A program made the translations under genes and the position numbers. 64,000 nucleotides of DNA from JASLMY01 sp965226475 (GTDB lineage: Bacteria; Pseudomonadota; Alphaproteobacteria; GCA-2731375), in assembly GCA_965226475.1 (NCBI GenBank), contig CBDDDJ010000005.1, forward strand, positions 1,612,001-1,676,000. The letters run 5' to 3'. A model generated the notes under the pieces. That model had not been told where the DNA came from. It saw only the letters and a program-made list of their open reading frames with translations, and searched no databases. Within the stretch, counting starts at the first letter, position 1. The number at the start of each line of letters is the position of its first letter. Below, in pieces: positions 8,974 to 17,232 of this stretch.

Positions 8974-9394
8974 CCGCCTCGTCCTCGCCCCCGAGGTCGC
9001 TGGCGACATCGGCGCGGCGCAACAGCGCGTCGACCCGGCTCGCCTGGTCGAAACTCTGGTCCAGCTCGAAGCGCAGCCTGGGCATGTATTTCATGCGGAC
9101 GCGTCTCGCCACCTGGCCCGAGAGCCAGGGAGCGGAGCGTTCGAGGCCGGCCATCACCTCCTCGCGGGCGGCCCCGCCGAGCGGCATGACGAAACAGGTG
9201 GCTTGGCGCATGTCCGGCGAGGGCCGCACCTCGCTGACGGTGATCGAAACGCCGTCGAGGACCGGCTCGCGCGCCTCGCCCCGGGCCAGCACCTCGGAGA
9301 GGGCGTGGCGAATTAATTCGCCAACACGAAGCTGGCGCTGACTTCGCGCGCGCGGAGGCGTTGCGCCGCGCGCCGCGTTGCGTCCCCTGGCCAT
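8963..9394 (-). CDS. rbfA: Ribosome-binding factor A
   Basis: A 143-residue KH-like RNA-binding protein needed for maturation of the 30S subunit 5' end of 16S rRNA. The core RQLRVGELIRHALSEVL, then VSITVSEVRPSPDMRQATCF and RMKYMPRLRFELDQSFDQA, are diagnostic. ATG 9394 (MARGRNAARG) is preferred over the upstream in-frame ATG at 9460, because the extra 22 residues show no family similarity. It lies between infB and truB and overlaps truB by 11 bases. Confidence 0.95.
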   Translation of the reverse strand: MARGRNAARGATPPRARSQRQLRVGELIRHALSEVLARGEAREPVLDGVSITVSEVRPSPDMRQATCFVMPLGGAAREEVMAGLERSAPWLSGQVARRVRMKYMPRLRFELDQSFDQASRVDALLRRADVASDLGGEDEADGA

Positions 9395-9464
9395 GGTCTT
9401 CCCAACTCGTCCGACGGGCTTGATCGACCGGGCGAAATGGTCCGGCGGCCGTCCCCGCAATCGT

Positions 9465-9485
9465 CCCCGGGCCGCCGGCCCGGGG
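9465..9485 (-). other. GC-rich perfect hairpin after infB
   Basis: CCCCGGGCC at 9465-9473 pairs with 9477-9485 around a three-base loop, a few bases downstream of the infB stop at 9491. It lacks a T-tract, so termination would need Rho or would be partial. It may protect the infB 3' end or dampen read-through into rbfA (inference). Confidence 0.35.
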
Positions 9486-9490
9486 CCCGT

Positions 9491-12112
9491 CTAAAGCGTC
9501 CGCTCGATTTCCTCGACCTCGTAGATCTCGAGGACATCGCTGGGCTGTATATCCTGGTAATTCGCCAGCGCCACGCCGCACTCGTTGCCCTCGCGAACCT
9601 CGGGCACGGTGTCCTTGAAGCGACGGAGCGATTTCAAGCTGCCGTCGTGTACCACGATGCTGTCGCGCAGCAGACGCGCGCGGGCGCCCTGGCGCACCAC
9701 GCCGTTCGTCACCCGGCAGCCGGCGATGCGGCCGACCTTGGAGACCGAGAACACCTCCAGCACGTCGAGCGTACCGAGCACCTCTTCGCGCCGTTCGGGC
9801 GCGAGCATGCCGCTCAGGATCGCCTTTATGTCGTCGACCAGCTCATAAATGATCGAGTAGTAGCGTATCTCGACGCCGTCACGCTTGGCCATCGTCTGCG
9901 CCTGGGTGTTGGCGCGCACGCTGAAGCCGAGGATCGGCGCTTCGGAAGCGGCCGCGAGGGTCACGTCGGATTCAGTGACGCCGCCAACACCGCTGTGCAG
10001 CACGCGGACAGCCACCTCGTCCGTGCCCATTTTCTCCAAGGCGCCCACGATCGCCTCGACCGAGCCCTGAACATCGCCCTTGATGACGATTGGAAACTCC
10101 TGCCGCTCGCCCGCGGAGATCTCCTCGAACATCTGCTGTACCGAACCGCGCACCCCGTGCGAGGTGCGGCGATCACGGTCGAGCGCCTGGCGATATTCGG
10201 TGATCTCGCGCGCCCGCGCCTCGCTGTCCACGGCGTTGAACGGGTCGCCCGCCTGCGGCGTGCCGTTGAGGCCCAGGATCTCGACTGGAACCGAGGGACC
10301 GGCCTCCTCGATGCTCTCGCCGTTGCTGTCGACGAGCGCACGGACCCGGCCCCACTCCAGGCCCGCGACGAAGATATCGCCGACGCGAAGCGTGCCGCGC
10401 TGGATCAGCACCGTCGCCACCGGACCAAGTCCACGATCGAGCCTGGCCTCGACGATCACGCCCTCTGCCTCCCGCTCGGCATTGGCCGAGAGTTCCAGGA
10501 TCTCGGACTGGAGGGAGATCGCCTCTTCCAGCTTGTCGAGATTGATCCGTTCCGTGGCGGAAACCTCGACCACCTGCACATCGCCGCCCAAGGTTTCGCT
10601 CACCACCTCGTGGTGCAGCAACTCCTGGATCACCCGGTTTGAATCGGACCCCTTGCGGTCGATCTTGTTGACCGCGACGATGATTGGCACCTCGGCCGCC
10701 TTGGCGTGGTTGATCGCCTCCACCGTCTGCGGCATCACGCCGTCGTCGGCGGCGACCACCAGAATGACGATGTCGGTAACGCTGGCGCCCCGCGCGCGCA
10801 TCTGGGTGAAGGCCTCGTGGCCGGGCGTGTCCAGGAAGGTGATTTTGCCGCTGGCCGTGTCGGCCTGATAGGCGCCGATGTGCTGGGTGATGCCACCGGC
10901 CTCGCCCGAAACCACGTTGGTCGCGCGCAAGGCATCCAGCAGCGAGGTCTTGCCGTGGTCGACATGGCCCATCACGGTCACCACCGGAGGCCGGGACTGT
11001 TTGTCGTCGTCCTGATCGGCGGCACCCACGAGGCCGATTTCGACGTCGGCCGCGCTCACGCGCTTGGGTGTGTGGCCAAACTCGTTGACGACCAACTCGG
11101 CGGTTTCGGAATCGATCGGTTGATCGAGCGTCGCCATCACACCCAGTTTCATCAGCGAACGGACGACATCAGTCGACCGCTCGGTCATCCGGTTCGAGAG
11201 CTCCTGCACCGTGATCGTGTCGGGAATTACGACGTCGCGGTAGACCTTGTGCGGTGCCGCCCCACTGGCGACACGAGCCGCCCGGACCTGGCGCTGGCGT
11301 TCCCGCTCGCGCCGGACGGAGGCGAGCGAGCGTACCCGGGCATCACTGTCGTCGACGTCGAGCGCCTGATTGATGTTTATGCGGCCGGAACGCCGGCGCG
11401 GGTCGTTGCGCTTGGGCGTCGGGGTGCGGCGACCTGGCGCGAGGCGCGCGCGCGATTCCTCTTCCGCGTCGATCGCCTGGCGACTGCTCATGCCTCCCGG
11501 GAGGGCAACGGCCGGCGCGGACGGTTGGGCCGTGCCCACTTCCTCGCCGCGCTCGCGCGCTTCCTGCTCGCGGAGCTTGCGCTCGGCCTCTTCCTCGGCG
11601 CGCTGACGGGCCTCTTCCTCGGCGCGCTTGCGCTCTTCCTCGCCCTTGCGGCGAATTTCCGACGCCTCCCGCTCCGCCAGCAGCCGCTTCTCCTCGAGCA
11701 CGTGCAGCTTCGTCTGTTCCTGGATATGCTCGCGCGCTTCCTGGTCCGCCCGGCGGGCATCGCCCAGCGCGCGGGCGCGCGCGGCCTTCTCCGCGTCGTT
11801 CAGCGTCGGCAGGACGTGGCGAATACGGCCATCGTCGGCCGGAGCGGCGTCCGGTACAGCCGCGGCCGCGATCTCCGTCGGCGGCTCAACCGGCGGTGGG
11901 GCGGCGGGTTCCGGCTCGGGCGCGGGCTGTGGCGGCGCGGTGCTCGCGGCACGCGCGGAGGCACGGTTACGGCGCACCTCCACCTGGACCGTCTTGCTGC
12001 GGCCATGGCTGAAGCTTTGCCGTACCTGCGCCGTATCACCGGTCTGGCGGAGCTCCAAATTCTTGGGCTCCTTGGTCAGACTCAGCGTCTTTTTTTCACC
12101 CGTATCGCTCAC
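9491..12112 (-). CDS. infB: Translation initiation factor IF-2
   Basis: An 873-residue GTPase that brings initiator fMet-tRNA to the 30S subunit. The N-terminal region is proline/alanine-rich (about 55-95), followed by a highly charged helical stretch rich in Glu/Arg/Ala (about 105-190). The G domain starts with GHVDHGKT (382-389); the switch II motif DTPGHEAF and NKID follow, then the EF-P-like domains II-IV. The start is GTG at 12112, overlapping the TGA of the ylxR gene in a GTGA junction, which implies translational coupling. It belongs to the rimP-nusA-ylxR-infB operon. Confidence 0.98.
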   Translation of the reverse strand: MSDTGEKKTLSLTKEPKNLELRQTGDTAQVRQSFSHGRSKTVQVEVRRNRASARAASTAPPQPAPEPEPAAPPPVEPPTEIAAAAVPDAAPADDGRIRHVLPTLNDAEKAARARALGDARRADQEAREHIQEQTKLHVLEEKRLLAEREASEIRRKGEEERKRAEEEARQRAEEEAERKLREQEARERGEEVGTAQPSAPAVALPGGMSSRQAIDAEEESRARLAPGRRTPTPKRNDPRRRSGRININQALDVDDSDARVRSLASVRRERERQRQVRAARVASGAAPHKVYRDVVIPDTITVQELSNRMTERSTDVVRSLMKLGVMATLDQPIDSETAELVVNEFGHTPKRVSAADVEIGLVGAADQDDDKQSRPPVVTVMGHVDHGKTSLLDALRATNVVSGEAGGITQHIGAYQADTASGKITFLDTPGHEAFTQMRARGASVTDIVILVVAADDGVMPQTVEAINHAKAAEVPIIVAVNKIDRKGSDSNRVIQELLHHEVVSETLGGDVQVVEVSATERINLDKLEEAISLQSEILELSANAEREAEGVIVEARLDRGLGPVATVLIQRGTLRVGDIFVAGLEWGRVRALVDSNGESIEEAGPSVPVEILGLNGTPQAGDPFNAVDSEARAREITEYRQALDRDRRTSHGVRGSVQQMFEEISAGERQEFPIVIKGDVQGSVEAIVGALEKMGTDEVAVRVLHSGVGGVTESDVTLAAASEAPILGFSVRANTQAQTMAKRDGVEIRYYSIIYELVDDIKAILSGMLAPERREEVLGTLDVLEVFSVSKVGRIAGCRVTNGVVRQGARARLLRDSIVVHDGSLKSLRRFKDTVPEVREGNECGVALANYQDIQPSDVLEIYEVEEIERTL

Positions 12113-12798
12113 GTGCCACCTTCCATCGACGACGCGTTATCCTCCGACTCGCGCGCGCCATCCGCGCCCGAGCCCGCGTCGTATTCACGAAACCCCGCCA
12201 ATCGCGCCGCCTCCGCAAGAAAACGGTCGGCAAGGCCCCCACGGCAAAGCGCAGCATGTACCACATTATGCCGGCCCAATGCCAAGCTCAATTCCGCCGC
12301 GTCGAAGAGCGTCACCGCCGGGGCGTCGCCCGCGGCGTGCGCCAGTTTCCCGCGCCCGACCGGCGCGCCATCGCGCGCCTGGACCAGAACGGCGCAGCGA
12401 CCCGCTTCGATCCAGGCCCGGGTCTTCTCGAATCCGCTGACCAGTTCTCCGGCGCGGCGCGCCAGACTCAGGTAATCGAGCGTCCTGCGCGCGAGCAGAT
12501 CCGCGACCCGATCGGGCAGATCCTGGGCCACGGTCACCGTCCGCCGCGCGGCATGATGGAAGCGCTTGCGGCGGACGGCCTCTTCCAAGCTCACCCGATC
12601 CGCCCGGACCCAGTGCCCCCGGCCCGGCAAGCGGCCCGCGAGATCGGGCACCACATCGTCGTCGGGTCCCAGCACGAAACGGATCAATTCGTCCCGCTCC
12701 AGCCGCTCGCCCGATACGATGCAGCGCCTGAGGCCGGTGTCCCGCGCGGGCGGCGCCTCAGACGGCGTCGTCCGGTGCGTCGCCCGACGGCGCGCCAT
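12109..12798 (-). CDS. YlxR-family RNA-binding protein fused to an L7Ae-like domain
   Basis: A 229-residue protein placed exactly between nusA and infB. Residues about 20-90 carry the YlxR (DUF448) features RRCIVSGERLERDELIRFV and GRLPGRGHWVRADR. Residues about 105-190 (LDYLSLARRAGELVSGFEKT and following) resemble the L7Ae/YlxQ fold, so both small proteins that are separate in Bacillus are joined here, as is common in Alphaproteobacteria. It probably binds RNA during transcription or ribosome assembly; the exact job is unclear. It overlaps nusA by 41 bases at its start and infB by 4 bases at its end. Confidence 0.88.
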   Translation of the reverse strand: MARRRATHRTTPSEAPPARDTGLRRCIVSGERLERDELIRFVLGPDDDVVPDLAGRLPGRGHWVRADRVSLEEAVRRKRFHHAARRTVTVAQDLPDRVADLLARRTLDYLSLARRAGELVSGFEKTRAWIEAGRCAVLVQARDGAPVGRGKLAHAAGDAPAVTLFDAAELSLALGRHNVVHAALCRGGLADRFLAEAARLAGFREYDAGSGADGARESEDNASSMEGGT

Positions 12799-14350
12799 CC
12801 TCGTCCTCCGGCGCCGGGGCGACCGTCTCCTCGTCTTCGAACCAGTGCGCCCGGGCCGCCATGATGATCGCGTTCGCCTCGTCCTCGTTCAGCAAGAAGT
12901 CGGCCAGCGGACCCTCGACGGGGTCCATCAACTCGTCCGAGGCGAGATCGCCCAGGTCGTCCAGCGTCTTGATATCCGCCTGGCCGAGCTTGACCAGCAT
13001 CCCCGGCGTCAATCCCGGAATCGCCGCCACCTCGTCGCTCACCCCCATGTCGCGGCGTTCCTGATCGTATTCCTCGTCGCGACGGTCGAGGTAATCCTTG
13101 GCGCGCTGCTGCAGCGCCTCGGCCAGATCCTCGTCGAAACCCTCCAGTCCGGCCAGCTCGTCCGGCGTCGCATAGGCCACGTCCTCGACCTGGGCGAAGC
13201 CCTCGGTCGCCAGCAACTGTGCCATCATCTCGTCGATCACCATGGAGTCCATGAACATCTGGCTGCGCTGGCGCATGTCTTCCTGGCGGCGCTCGCTCTC
13301 GTCGCTCTCGGTCAGGATGTCGATGTCCCAGCCGGTGAGCTGCGAGGCGAGGCGGACGTTCTGACCCCGCCGGCCGATCGCCAGGCTGAGCTGTTCGTCC
13401 GGCACCACGACCTCGAACTTGTGCGCCACCTCGTCCATCACGACCTTGGTGACCTCGGCCGGCGCCAGGCCGTTGACGAGGAAGGCGGCCGGGTCGGGCG
13501 ACCAGGGAATGATGTCGATCTTCTCGCCCTGTAGCTCGCCCACCACCGCCTGCACCCGGCTGCCGCGCATGCCGACGCAGGCACCGACCGGATCGATGCT
13601 GGAATCGCGCGACTGCACCGCGATCTTCGCCCGGCTGCCCGGGTCGCGCGCGACCGCCTTGATCTCGATGATGCTGTCGTAGATCTCGGGCACCTCCTGG
13701 GAGAACAACATCGCCATGAACTGGGGATGGGTGCGGGAGAGGAAAATCTGCGGCCCCCGAGCCTCCTGACGCACGTCGTAAATATAGGCGCGGATACGGT
13801 CGCCGTTGTGGAAATTCTCGCGCGGGAGCAATTCATCGCGGCGCACGATCGCCTCCGCCCGGCCCAGGTCGACCATGACGTTGCCGTATTCGACCCGCTT
13901 GACGATGCCGTTGACGATCTCGCCGACGCGGTCCTTGTATTCATCGAACTGGCGCGCCCGCTCGGCGTCGCGAACCTTCTGGAAGATGACCTGCTTCGCC
14001 GTCTGCGCCGCGATGCGACCAAAGTCGACCGGCGGCAACAGATCGGAGAGCAGGTCGCCCACCCGCGCGTCCGGATTGCGCCGCTGGGCCAAGGGAAGCG
14101 AAATCTGGGTGGCGTCGTTCTCGACCTCCTCGACCACTTCCATCAGGCGCTGCAGCTTGATATCGCCGCTCTTGCGGTCGATCTCGGCCCGGATATCGTT
14201 CTCCAAGCCGTATTTCGAGCGCGCCGCCCGCTGAATCGCCTCCTCCATCGCCTCGATGACGATTTCCGGATCGATCACCTTTTCCCGCGCGACCGCGTCC
14301 GCGATCTGCAGCAGTTCCAATCGATTCGCGCCGACCACCGTTTCCTGCAT
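12758..14350 (-). CDS. nusA: Transcription termination/antitermination factor NusA
   Basis: A 530-residue RNA polymerase-binding factor. The N-terminal RNAP-binding domain starts ANRLELLQIADAVAREKVID. The S1 domain follows near residues 130-195 (VNGIVKRVEYGNVMVDLGRA). Two KH domains follow, with GACVGMRGSRVQAVVGEL and SLAIGRRGQNVRLASQL. The acidic C-terminus carries two helix-hairpin-helix-like repeats. The start ATG shares a base with the rimP TAA (TAATG), suggesting coupled translation. The first genes of this operon may be controlled by the leader hairpin at 14887-14909. Confidence 0.97.
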   Translation of the reverse strand: MQETVVGANRLELLQIADAVAREKVIDPEIVIEAMEEAIQRAARSKYGLENDIRAEIDRKSGDIKLQRLMEVVEEVENDATQISLPLAQRRNPDARVGDLLSDLLPPVDFGRIAAQTAKQVIFQKVRDAERARQFDEYKDRVGEIVNGIVKRVEYGNVMVDLGRAEAIVRRDELLPRENFHNGDRIRAYIYDVRQEARGPQIFLSRTHPQFMAMLFSQEVPEIYDSIIEIKAVARDPGSRAKIAVQSRDSSIDPVGACVGMRGSRVQAVVGELQGEKIDIIPWSPDPAAFLVNGLAPAEVTKVVMDEVAHKFEVVVPDEQLSLAIGRRGQNVRLASQLTGWDIDILTESDESERRQEDMRQRSQMFMDSMVIDEMMAQLLATEGFAQVEDVAYATPDELAGLEGFDEDLAEALQQRAKDYLDRRDEEYDQERRDMGVSDEVAAIPGLTPGMLVKLGQADIKTLDDLGDLASDELMDPVEGPLADFLLNEDEANAIIMAARAHWFEDEETVAPAPEDEDGAPSGDAPDDAV

Positions 14351-14874
14351 TATCGTCGCTCACTTTCCTTCAGTGCGGCCCTGATCAATTCGTCGGTCAG
14401 GACCAATTTTGCTTCCGTCACGTCCGCGAACGGCAATTCCGCAACCGTCTCCGCGTCGTCTTCGAGGGCAAGGCGAACCACCTCCCCCTCGTTCCCGAGC
14501 AGGCGGCCCCGATAGCGTTTTCGCCCCTCGAACGGTCGCGCCAATTCCACCTTCGCGACGTGGCCAGCGAAGCGGTCGAAATCAGCCAACCGCACCAGCG
14601 GCCGGTCGATGCCGGGCGAGCTCACCTCCAGCTCATAGGCATCCGGGATCGGATCCTCCACGTCGAGCAGCGCCGAGACCGCGCGGCTGAGGTCGGCGCA
14701 ATCATCGACGGTCATCTCGGAGCCGTCGTCCCGTTCGGCCATGACTTGCAAGGTCGGCCGGTTTTTCGCCCCCGACAACTTCAGGCGCACGAGGTCGTAG
14801 CCCATCGCCTTGATGGATGGGGCGATCAAAGCTTCGACACGGCCGAGCCGATCCTGTCGCGACGATCGATCCAT
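14350..14874 (-). CDS. rimP: Ribosome maturation factor RimP
   Basis: A 174-residue protein required for 30S subunit maturation. Conserved RimP segments include IKAMGYDLVRLKL, the centre DDCADLSRAVSALLDVEDP with YELEVSSPGIDRPL, and the C-terminal SH3-like RYRGRLLGNEGEVV. It is the first gene of the rimP-nusA-ylxR-infB operon, started by ATG 14874. Its leader of about 78 bases contains a hairpin and T-run that look like a terminator. Confidence 0.95.
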   Translation of the reverse strand: MDRSSRQDRLGRVEALIAPSIKAMGYDLVRLKLSGAKNRPTLQVMAERDDGSEMTVDDCADLSRAVSALLDVEDPIPDAYELEVSSPGIDRPLVRLADFDRFAGHVAKVELARPFEGRKRYRGRLLGNEGEVVRLALEDDAETVAELPFADVTEAKLVLTDELIRAALKESERR

Positions 14875-14886
14875 GTTCCGAATACT

Positions 14887-14909
14887 AAAAAGGTGGGCGC
14901 CGGCCCACC
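14887..14909 (-). terminator. Intrinsic terminator-like hairpin in the rimP leader / downstream of trmB
   Basis: On the minus strand the seven-base stem GGTGGGC (14909-14903) pairs with GCCCACC (14898-14892) around a four-base loop CGGC and is followed at once by TTTTT (14891-14887). This is a classical Rho-independent terminator. It ends 13 bases before the rimP ATG. Because a promoter-like sequence lies upstream at 14959-14986, the hairpin could terminate trmB read-through and could also act as an attenuator of the rimP-nusA-infB transcript. Confidence 0.7.
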
Positions 14910-14951
14910 GCTTTGCAAGCCATCGTCCCTAGTGCATGGATGAGACGAATG

Positions 14952-14986
14952 TGGCGCCATAATAGTCATGAGCGCCCGCGCCGCAA
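14952..14986 (-). promoter_or_regulatory. Putative sigma-70 promoter for the rimP-nusA-ylxR-infB operon
   Basis: On the minus strand TTGCGG (14986-14981) and TATTAT (14964-14959) are separated by 16 bases, a good sigma-70 pair. Transcription would begin near 14952, just after the trmB stop at 14993, and would run through the terminator-like hairpin before reaching rimP. The gap 14875-14992 holds no gene. Confidence 0.5.
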
Positions 14987-14992
14987 GACCTT

Positions 14993-15727
14993 TCAAGCGC
15001 CTTCCCCAACGCGCGGACGGCGGCGAAATCGGAGGTAGGCCGGCCGCCGGCCCTGCTCGATCGCCTTCTCCTCGTATCGTGTCGCCGGCCAGTCTCCGGT
15101 CCGTCGGCGCCAATCGTTGGGATGCCTGGCGCGCCACTCGAAAGCGGGCGCGCCCGTCAGCAGGGCCAGCATCCAGCGGCAATAGTCCATGTCGTCGGTG
15201 GCGAGGCGGAGTTCGGCGCCGTCCGCCAGCACCCGCTGGATCGCTGGCAGGGTCGAGGGCGCCACGATGCGCCGCTTGTGATGGCGCGCCTTCGGCCAGG
15301 GATCGGGGAAGAGGATGAACATCCGCGAGACGCTCGCCTCGGCCAGCGCTTCCAGCAACAGTCGGGCGTCGTCGACGAAGAAGCGGACGTTGGAAAGGCC
15401 GTCGGCATCCAGATGGCCGATGGCGCGGCCGACGCCGGCAAGATAGGGCTCCGCCGCGATCAGCCCGACGGCGGGGTTGGCCGCGGCCTGCCAGGCCAGG
15501 TGTTCGCCGTTGCCGGTGCCGATTTCGAGCCAGACCGCCCGGGGCGCCGGCTCGAACATCGTCGACGGCGCCAGGCCGCCCGGGGCGACGCCGTCCAAAT
15601 CGACGCGGAGTTCCGGCAAGAGCCGGTCGAAGGCGGCACGGCGGGCGGGCCGCATGGGCTTGCCGCGCCGCCGGCCGTACAGCGTGCGTCGAACCCTGGG
15701 CGCGCCGTCGTCGTCCGGACGCCCCAT
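14993..15727 (-). CDS. trmB: tRNA (guanine-N7-)-methyltransferase
   Basis: A 244-residue SAM-dependent enzyme that methylates G46 in the variable loop of tRNA. The N-terminal basic segment RRTLYGRRRGKPMRP is typical of alphaproteobacterial TrmB. The SAM site is VWLEIGTGNGEHLAWQA, followed by IAAEPYLAGVGRAI. The signature LFPDPWPKARHHKRR holds the catalytic-site Asp and the substrate-binding basic residues. It is downstream of metK on the same strand but separated from it by two palindromic repeats, so cotranscription with metK is uncertain. Confidence 0.95.
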   Translation of the reverse strand: MGRPDDDGAPRVRRTLYGRRRGKPMRPARRAAFDRLLPELRVDLDGVAPGGLAPSTMFEPAPRAVWLEIGTGNGEHLAWQAAANPAVGLIAAEPYLAGVGRAIGHLDADGLSNVRFFVDDARLLLEALAEASVSRMFILFPDPWPKARHHKRRIVAPSTLPAIQRVLADGAELRLATDDMDYCRWMLALLTGAPAFEWRARHPNDWRRRTGDWPATRYEEKAIEQGRRPAYLRFRRRPRVGEGA

Positions 15728-15743
15728 GATCGCCGGATGCCGC

Positions 15744-15818
15744 CTAGTGTCCCGAATCGGAAGTTCGTGGCATTGATGGCATGCGCCGAACGAACTTCCA
15801 ATTCGACAGGGACACTAG
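15744..15818. repeat. Palindromic MITE-like element A (75 bp)
   Basis: The element begins and ends with CTAG. CTAGTGTCCC (15744-15753) is exactly complementary to 15809-15818. GAATCGGAAGTTCG (15754-15767) matches 15791-15804 with one mismatch, leaving a loop of about 23 bases. No reading frame of note lies inside. CTAG ends are compatible with a TA target duplication of an IS630/Tc1-like element moving a non-autonomous copy, but this is inference. The folded RNA could also serve as a bidirectional transcription stop. Confidence 0.65.
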
Positions 15819-15831
15819 CGGAATCATGATT

Positions 15832-15904
15832 CTAGCGTGGCTTACGGATTTGAAGTTCCTCACGGAGCCTGCCCCAACAATCGGAGGAACTTCAAATCCA
15901 CTAG
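15832..15904. repeat. Palindromic MITE-like element C (73 bp)
   Basis: A second CTAG-bounded palindrome sits 13 bases after element A. GGATTTGAAGTTCCTC (15846-15861) is perfectly complementary to 15884-15899, with a 22-base loop. The stem shares the core GAAGTTC with element A, but the rest differs. Between A and C lies the perfect 12-base palindrome GAATCATGATTC (15821-15832). The element ends three bases before the metK stop codon at 15907-15909, so it will be part of the metK mRNA 3' end. Confidence 0.65.
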
Positions 15905-15906
15905 CC

Positions 15907-17085
15907 CTAGCCCAGGAGGCCGGTGAGTTCGTCCACGAGGTTCGTGCGTTCCCAGGAGAAACCGCCATCGTCGGTCGCCGGGCGGCCGAAGTGACCGTAG
16001 GCGGCGGTACGGCCATAGATCGGCCGGGTGAGATCGAGATGACGGCGGATGCCGCCCGGGCTCAGGTCGACGACCTCGCCCAAGACCGTTTCCAGGCGCG
16101 CCTCGTCGCAGTGCCCGGTGCCGTATGTATCGACATAGATCGACAGCGGCTTGGCGACACCGATCGCGTAGGCGAGCTGGATGGTGCAACGATCCGCGAG
16201 GCCGGCCGCGACCACGTTCTTCGCCAGGTAGCGCGCAGCGTAGGCGGCCGAGCGGTCGACCTTGGAGGGATCCTTGCCGGAGAAGGCGCCACCGCCGTGC
16301 GGCGCCGCGCCGCCATAGGTATCCACGATGATCTTGCGGCCGGTGAGGCCGGCGTCGCCGTCGGGGCCGCCGATGACGAAACGGCCGGTCGGATTGACGT
16401 AGAATTCCGCCTCCGGACACATCCAGCCCTCGGGCAGGACCTCCAACACATAGGGTCGAACCAGTTCCCGCACATCGCCGGAATTCAGGGCCGGATCGTG
16501 CTGGGTCGAGACGACGACGCAGGTGGCGCCGACGGGCTTGCCACCCTCGTAGCGAAGCGTCACTTGGCTTTTCGAGTCGGGGCCGAAGCGCGGCGCCTTG
16601 CCGCCATGGCGGTCCTCCGCCATGCGCTGAAGGATGCGGTGCGAATAGGAAATCGGCGCCGGCATCAGTTCTTCCGTCTCGCGACAAGCGTAGCCGAACA
16701 TGATGCCCTGGTCGCCGGCGCCGAGATCCTTGTTGCCGCTGGCGTCGACGCCCTGGCTGATGTCGGCGGATTGGGGATGGAGATGGACCTGGACCTCGAC
16801 CGTTTCCCAGTGGAACCCGTCCTGCTCGTAGCCGATATCGCGAATGCACTCGCAGGCGCGCGCCTCCATCCCGTCGCGGTCGTTCGCCACCTCGGCGGGG
16901 CCACGCACTTCGCCCGCCATCACCACCAGATTGGTGGTGCAGAGCGTTTCACAAGCGACACGGGCATTCTCCGGATCGGCCGTCAGGAACATGTCGACGA
17001 TACGATCCGAAATCTGGTCGCAAACCTTGTCGGGATGGCCTTCGGATACGGATTCGCTCGTGAAGAGGTAGCTGTCTCGCGCCAC
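15907..17085 (-). CDS. metK: S-adenosylmethionine synthetase (methionine adenosyltransferase)
   Basis: A 392-residue enzyme making SAM from methionine and ATP in the cytosol. FTSESVSEGHPDKVCDQISD is the N-terminal ATP/methionine site. GAGDQGIMFGYAC is signature 1 and GGGAFSGKDPSKVDRSAAY is the P-loop-like signature 2. The start is GTG at 17085 (MARDSYLF); AAAGGAG at 17098-17092 lies six bases upstream. The leader of more than 100 bases is strongly foldable and may be regulatory. Upstream on the same strand is an XRE regulator, a common arrangement in Alphaproteobacteria. Confidence 0.97.
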   Translation of the reverse strand: MARDSYLFTSESVSEGHPDKVCDQISDRIVDMFLTADPENARVACETLCTTNLVVMAGEVRGPAEVANDRDGMEARACECIRDIGYEQDGFHWETVEVQVHLHPQSADISQGVDASGNKDLGAGDQGIMFGYACRETEELMPAPISYSHRILQRMAEDRHGGKAPRFGPDSKSQVTLRYEGGKPVGATCVVVSTQHDPALNSGDVRELVRPYVLEVLPEGWMCPEAEFYVNPTGRFVIGGPDGDAGLTGRKIIVDTYGGAAPHGGGAFSGKDPSKVDRSAAYAARYLAKNVVAAGLADRCTIQLAYAIGVAKPLSIYVDTYGTGHCDEARLETVLGEVVDLSPGGIRRHLDLTRPIYGRTAAYGHFGRPATDDGGFSWERTNLVDELTGLLG

Positions 17086-17091
17086 GCCGAA

Positions 17092-17203
17092 CTCCTTTCG
17101 GGGGAATGGAACCGCTTTGTGGGCGAGGACCCGAATGACGGTCGACGCCCACCCCGCGTCAAAGTCGACGCGCGGATCTTTCGCGGCCCTCTTTAAGCGG
17201 TTC
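17092..17203 (-). promoter_or_regulatory. Structured metK 5' leader, candidate riboswitch or RNA regulator
   Basis: On the minus strand AAGCGGTTC-complement pairing closes a domain of about 95 bases: GAACCGCTT (17203-17195) pairs with AAGCGGTTC (17117-17109), nine base pairs. Inside are a hairpin CGCGTC/GACGCG (17155-17160 with 17167-17172), a competing CGCG/CGCG pairing (17171-17174 with 17182-17185) and a hairpin GTGGGCG/CGCCCAC (17119-17125 with 17146-17152), extended by GACC/GGTC (17128-17131 with 17140-17143). The Shine-Dalgarno AAAGGAG lies just downstream of the closing helix. I do not recognise SAM-II, SAM/SAH or other known SAM riboswitch cores. Regulation by SAM is inference. Confidence 0.5.
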
Positions 17204-17232
17204 GTTCTCGCCCGGTCAAGCGATGATCGCCA

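Noticed and set aside
17092..17203. SAM-II or SAM/SAH riboswitch upstream of metK
   Set aside because: The leader is structured, but I could not find the short conserved cores of these riboswitch classes, so it is kept as an unnamed candidate.
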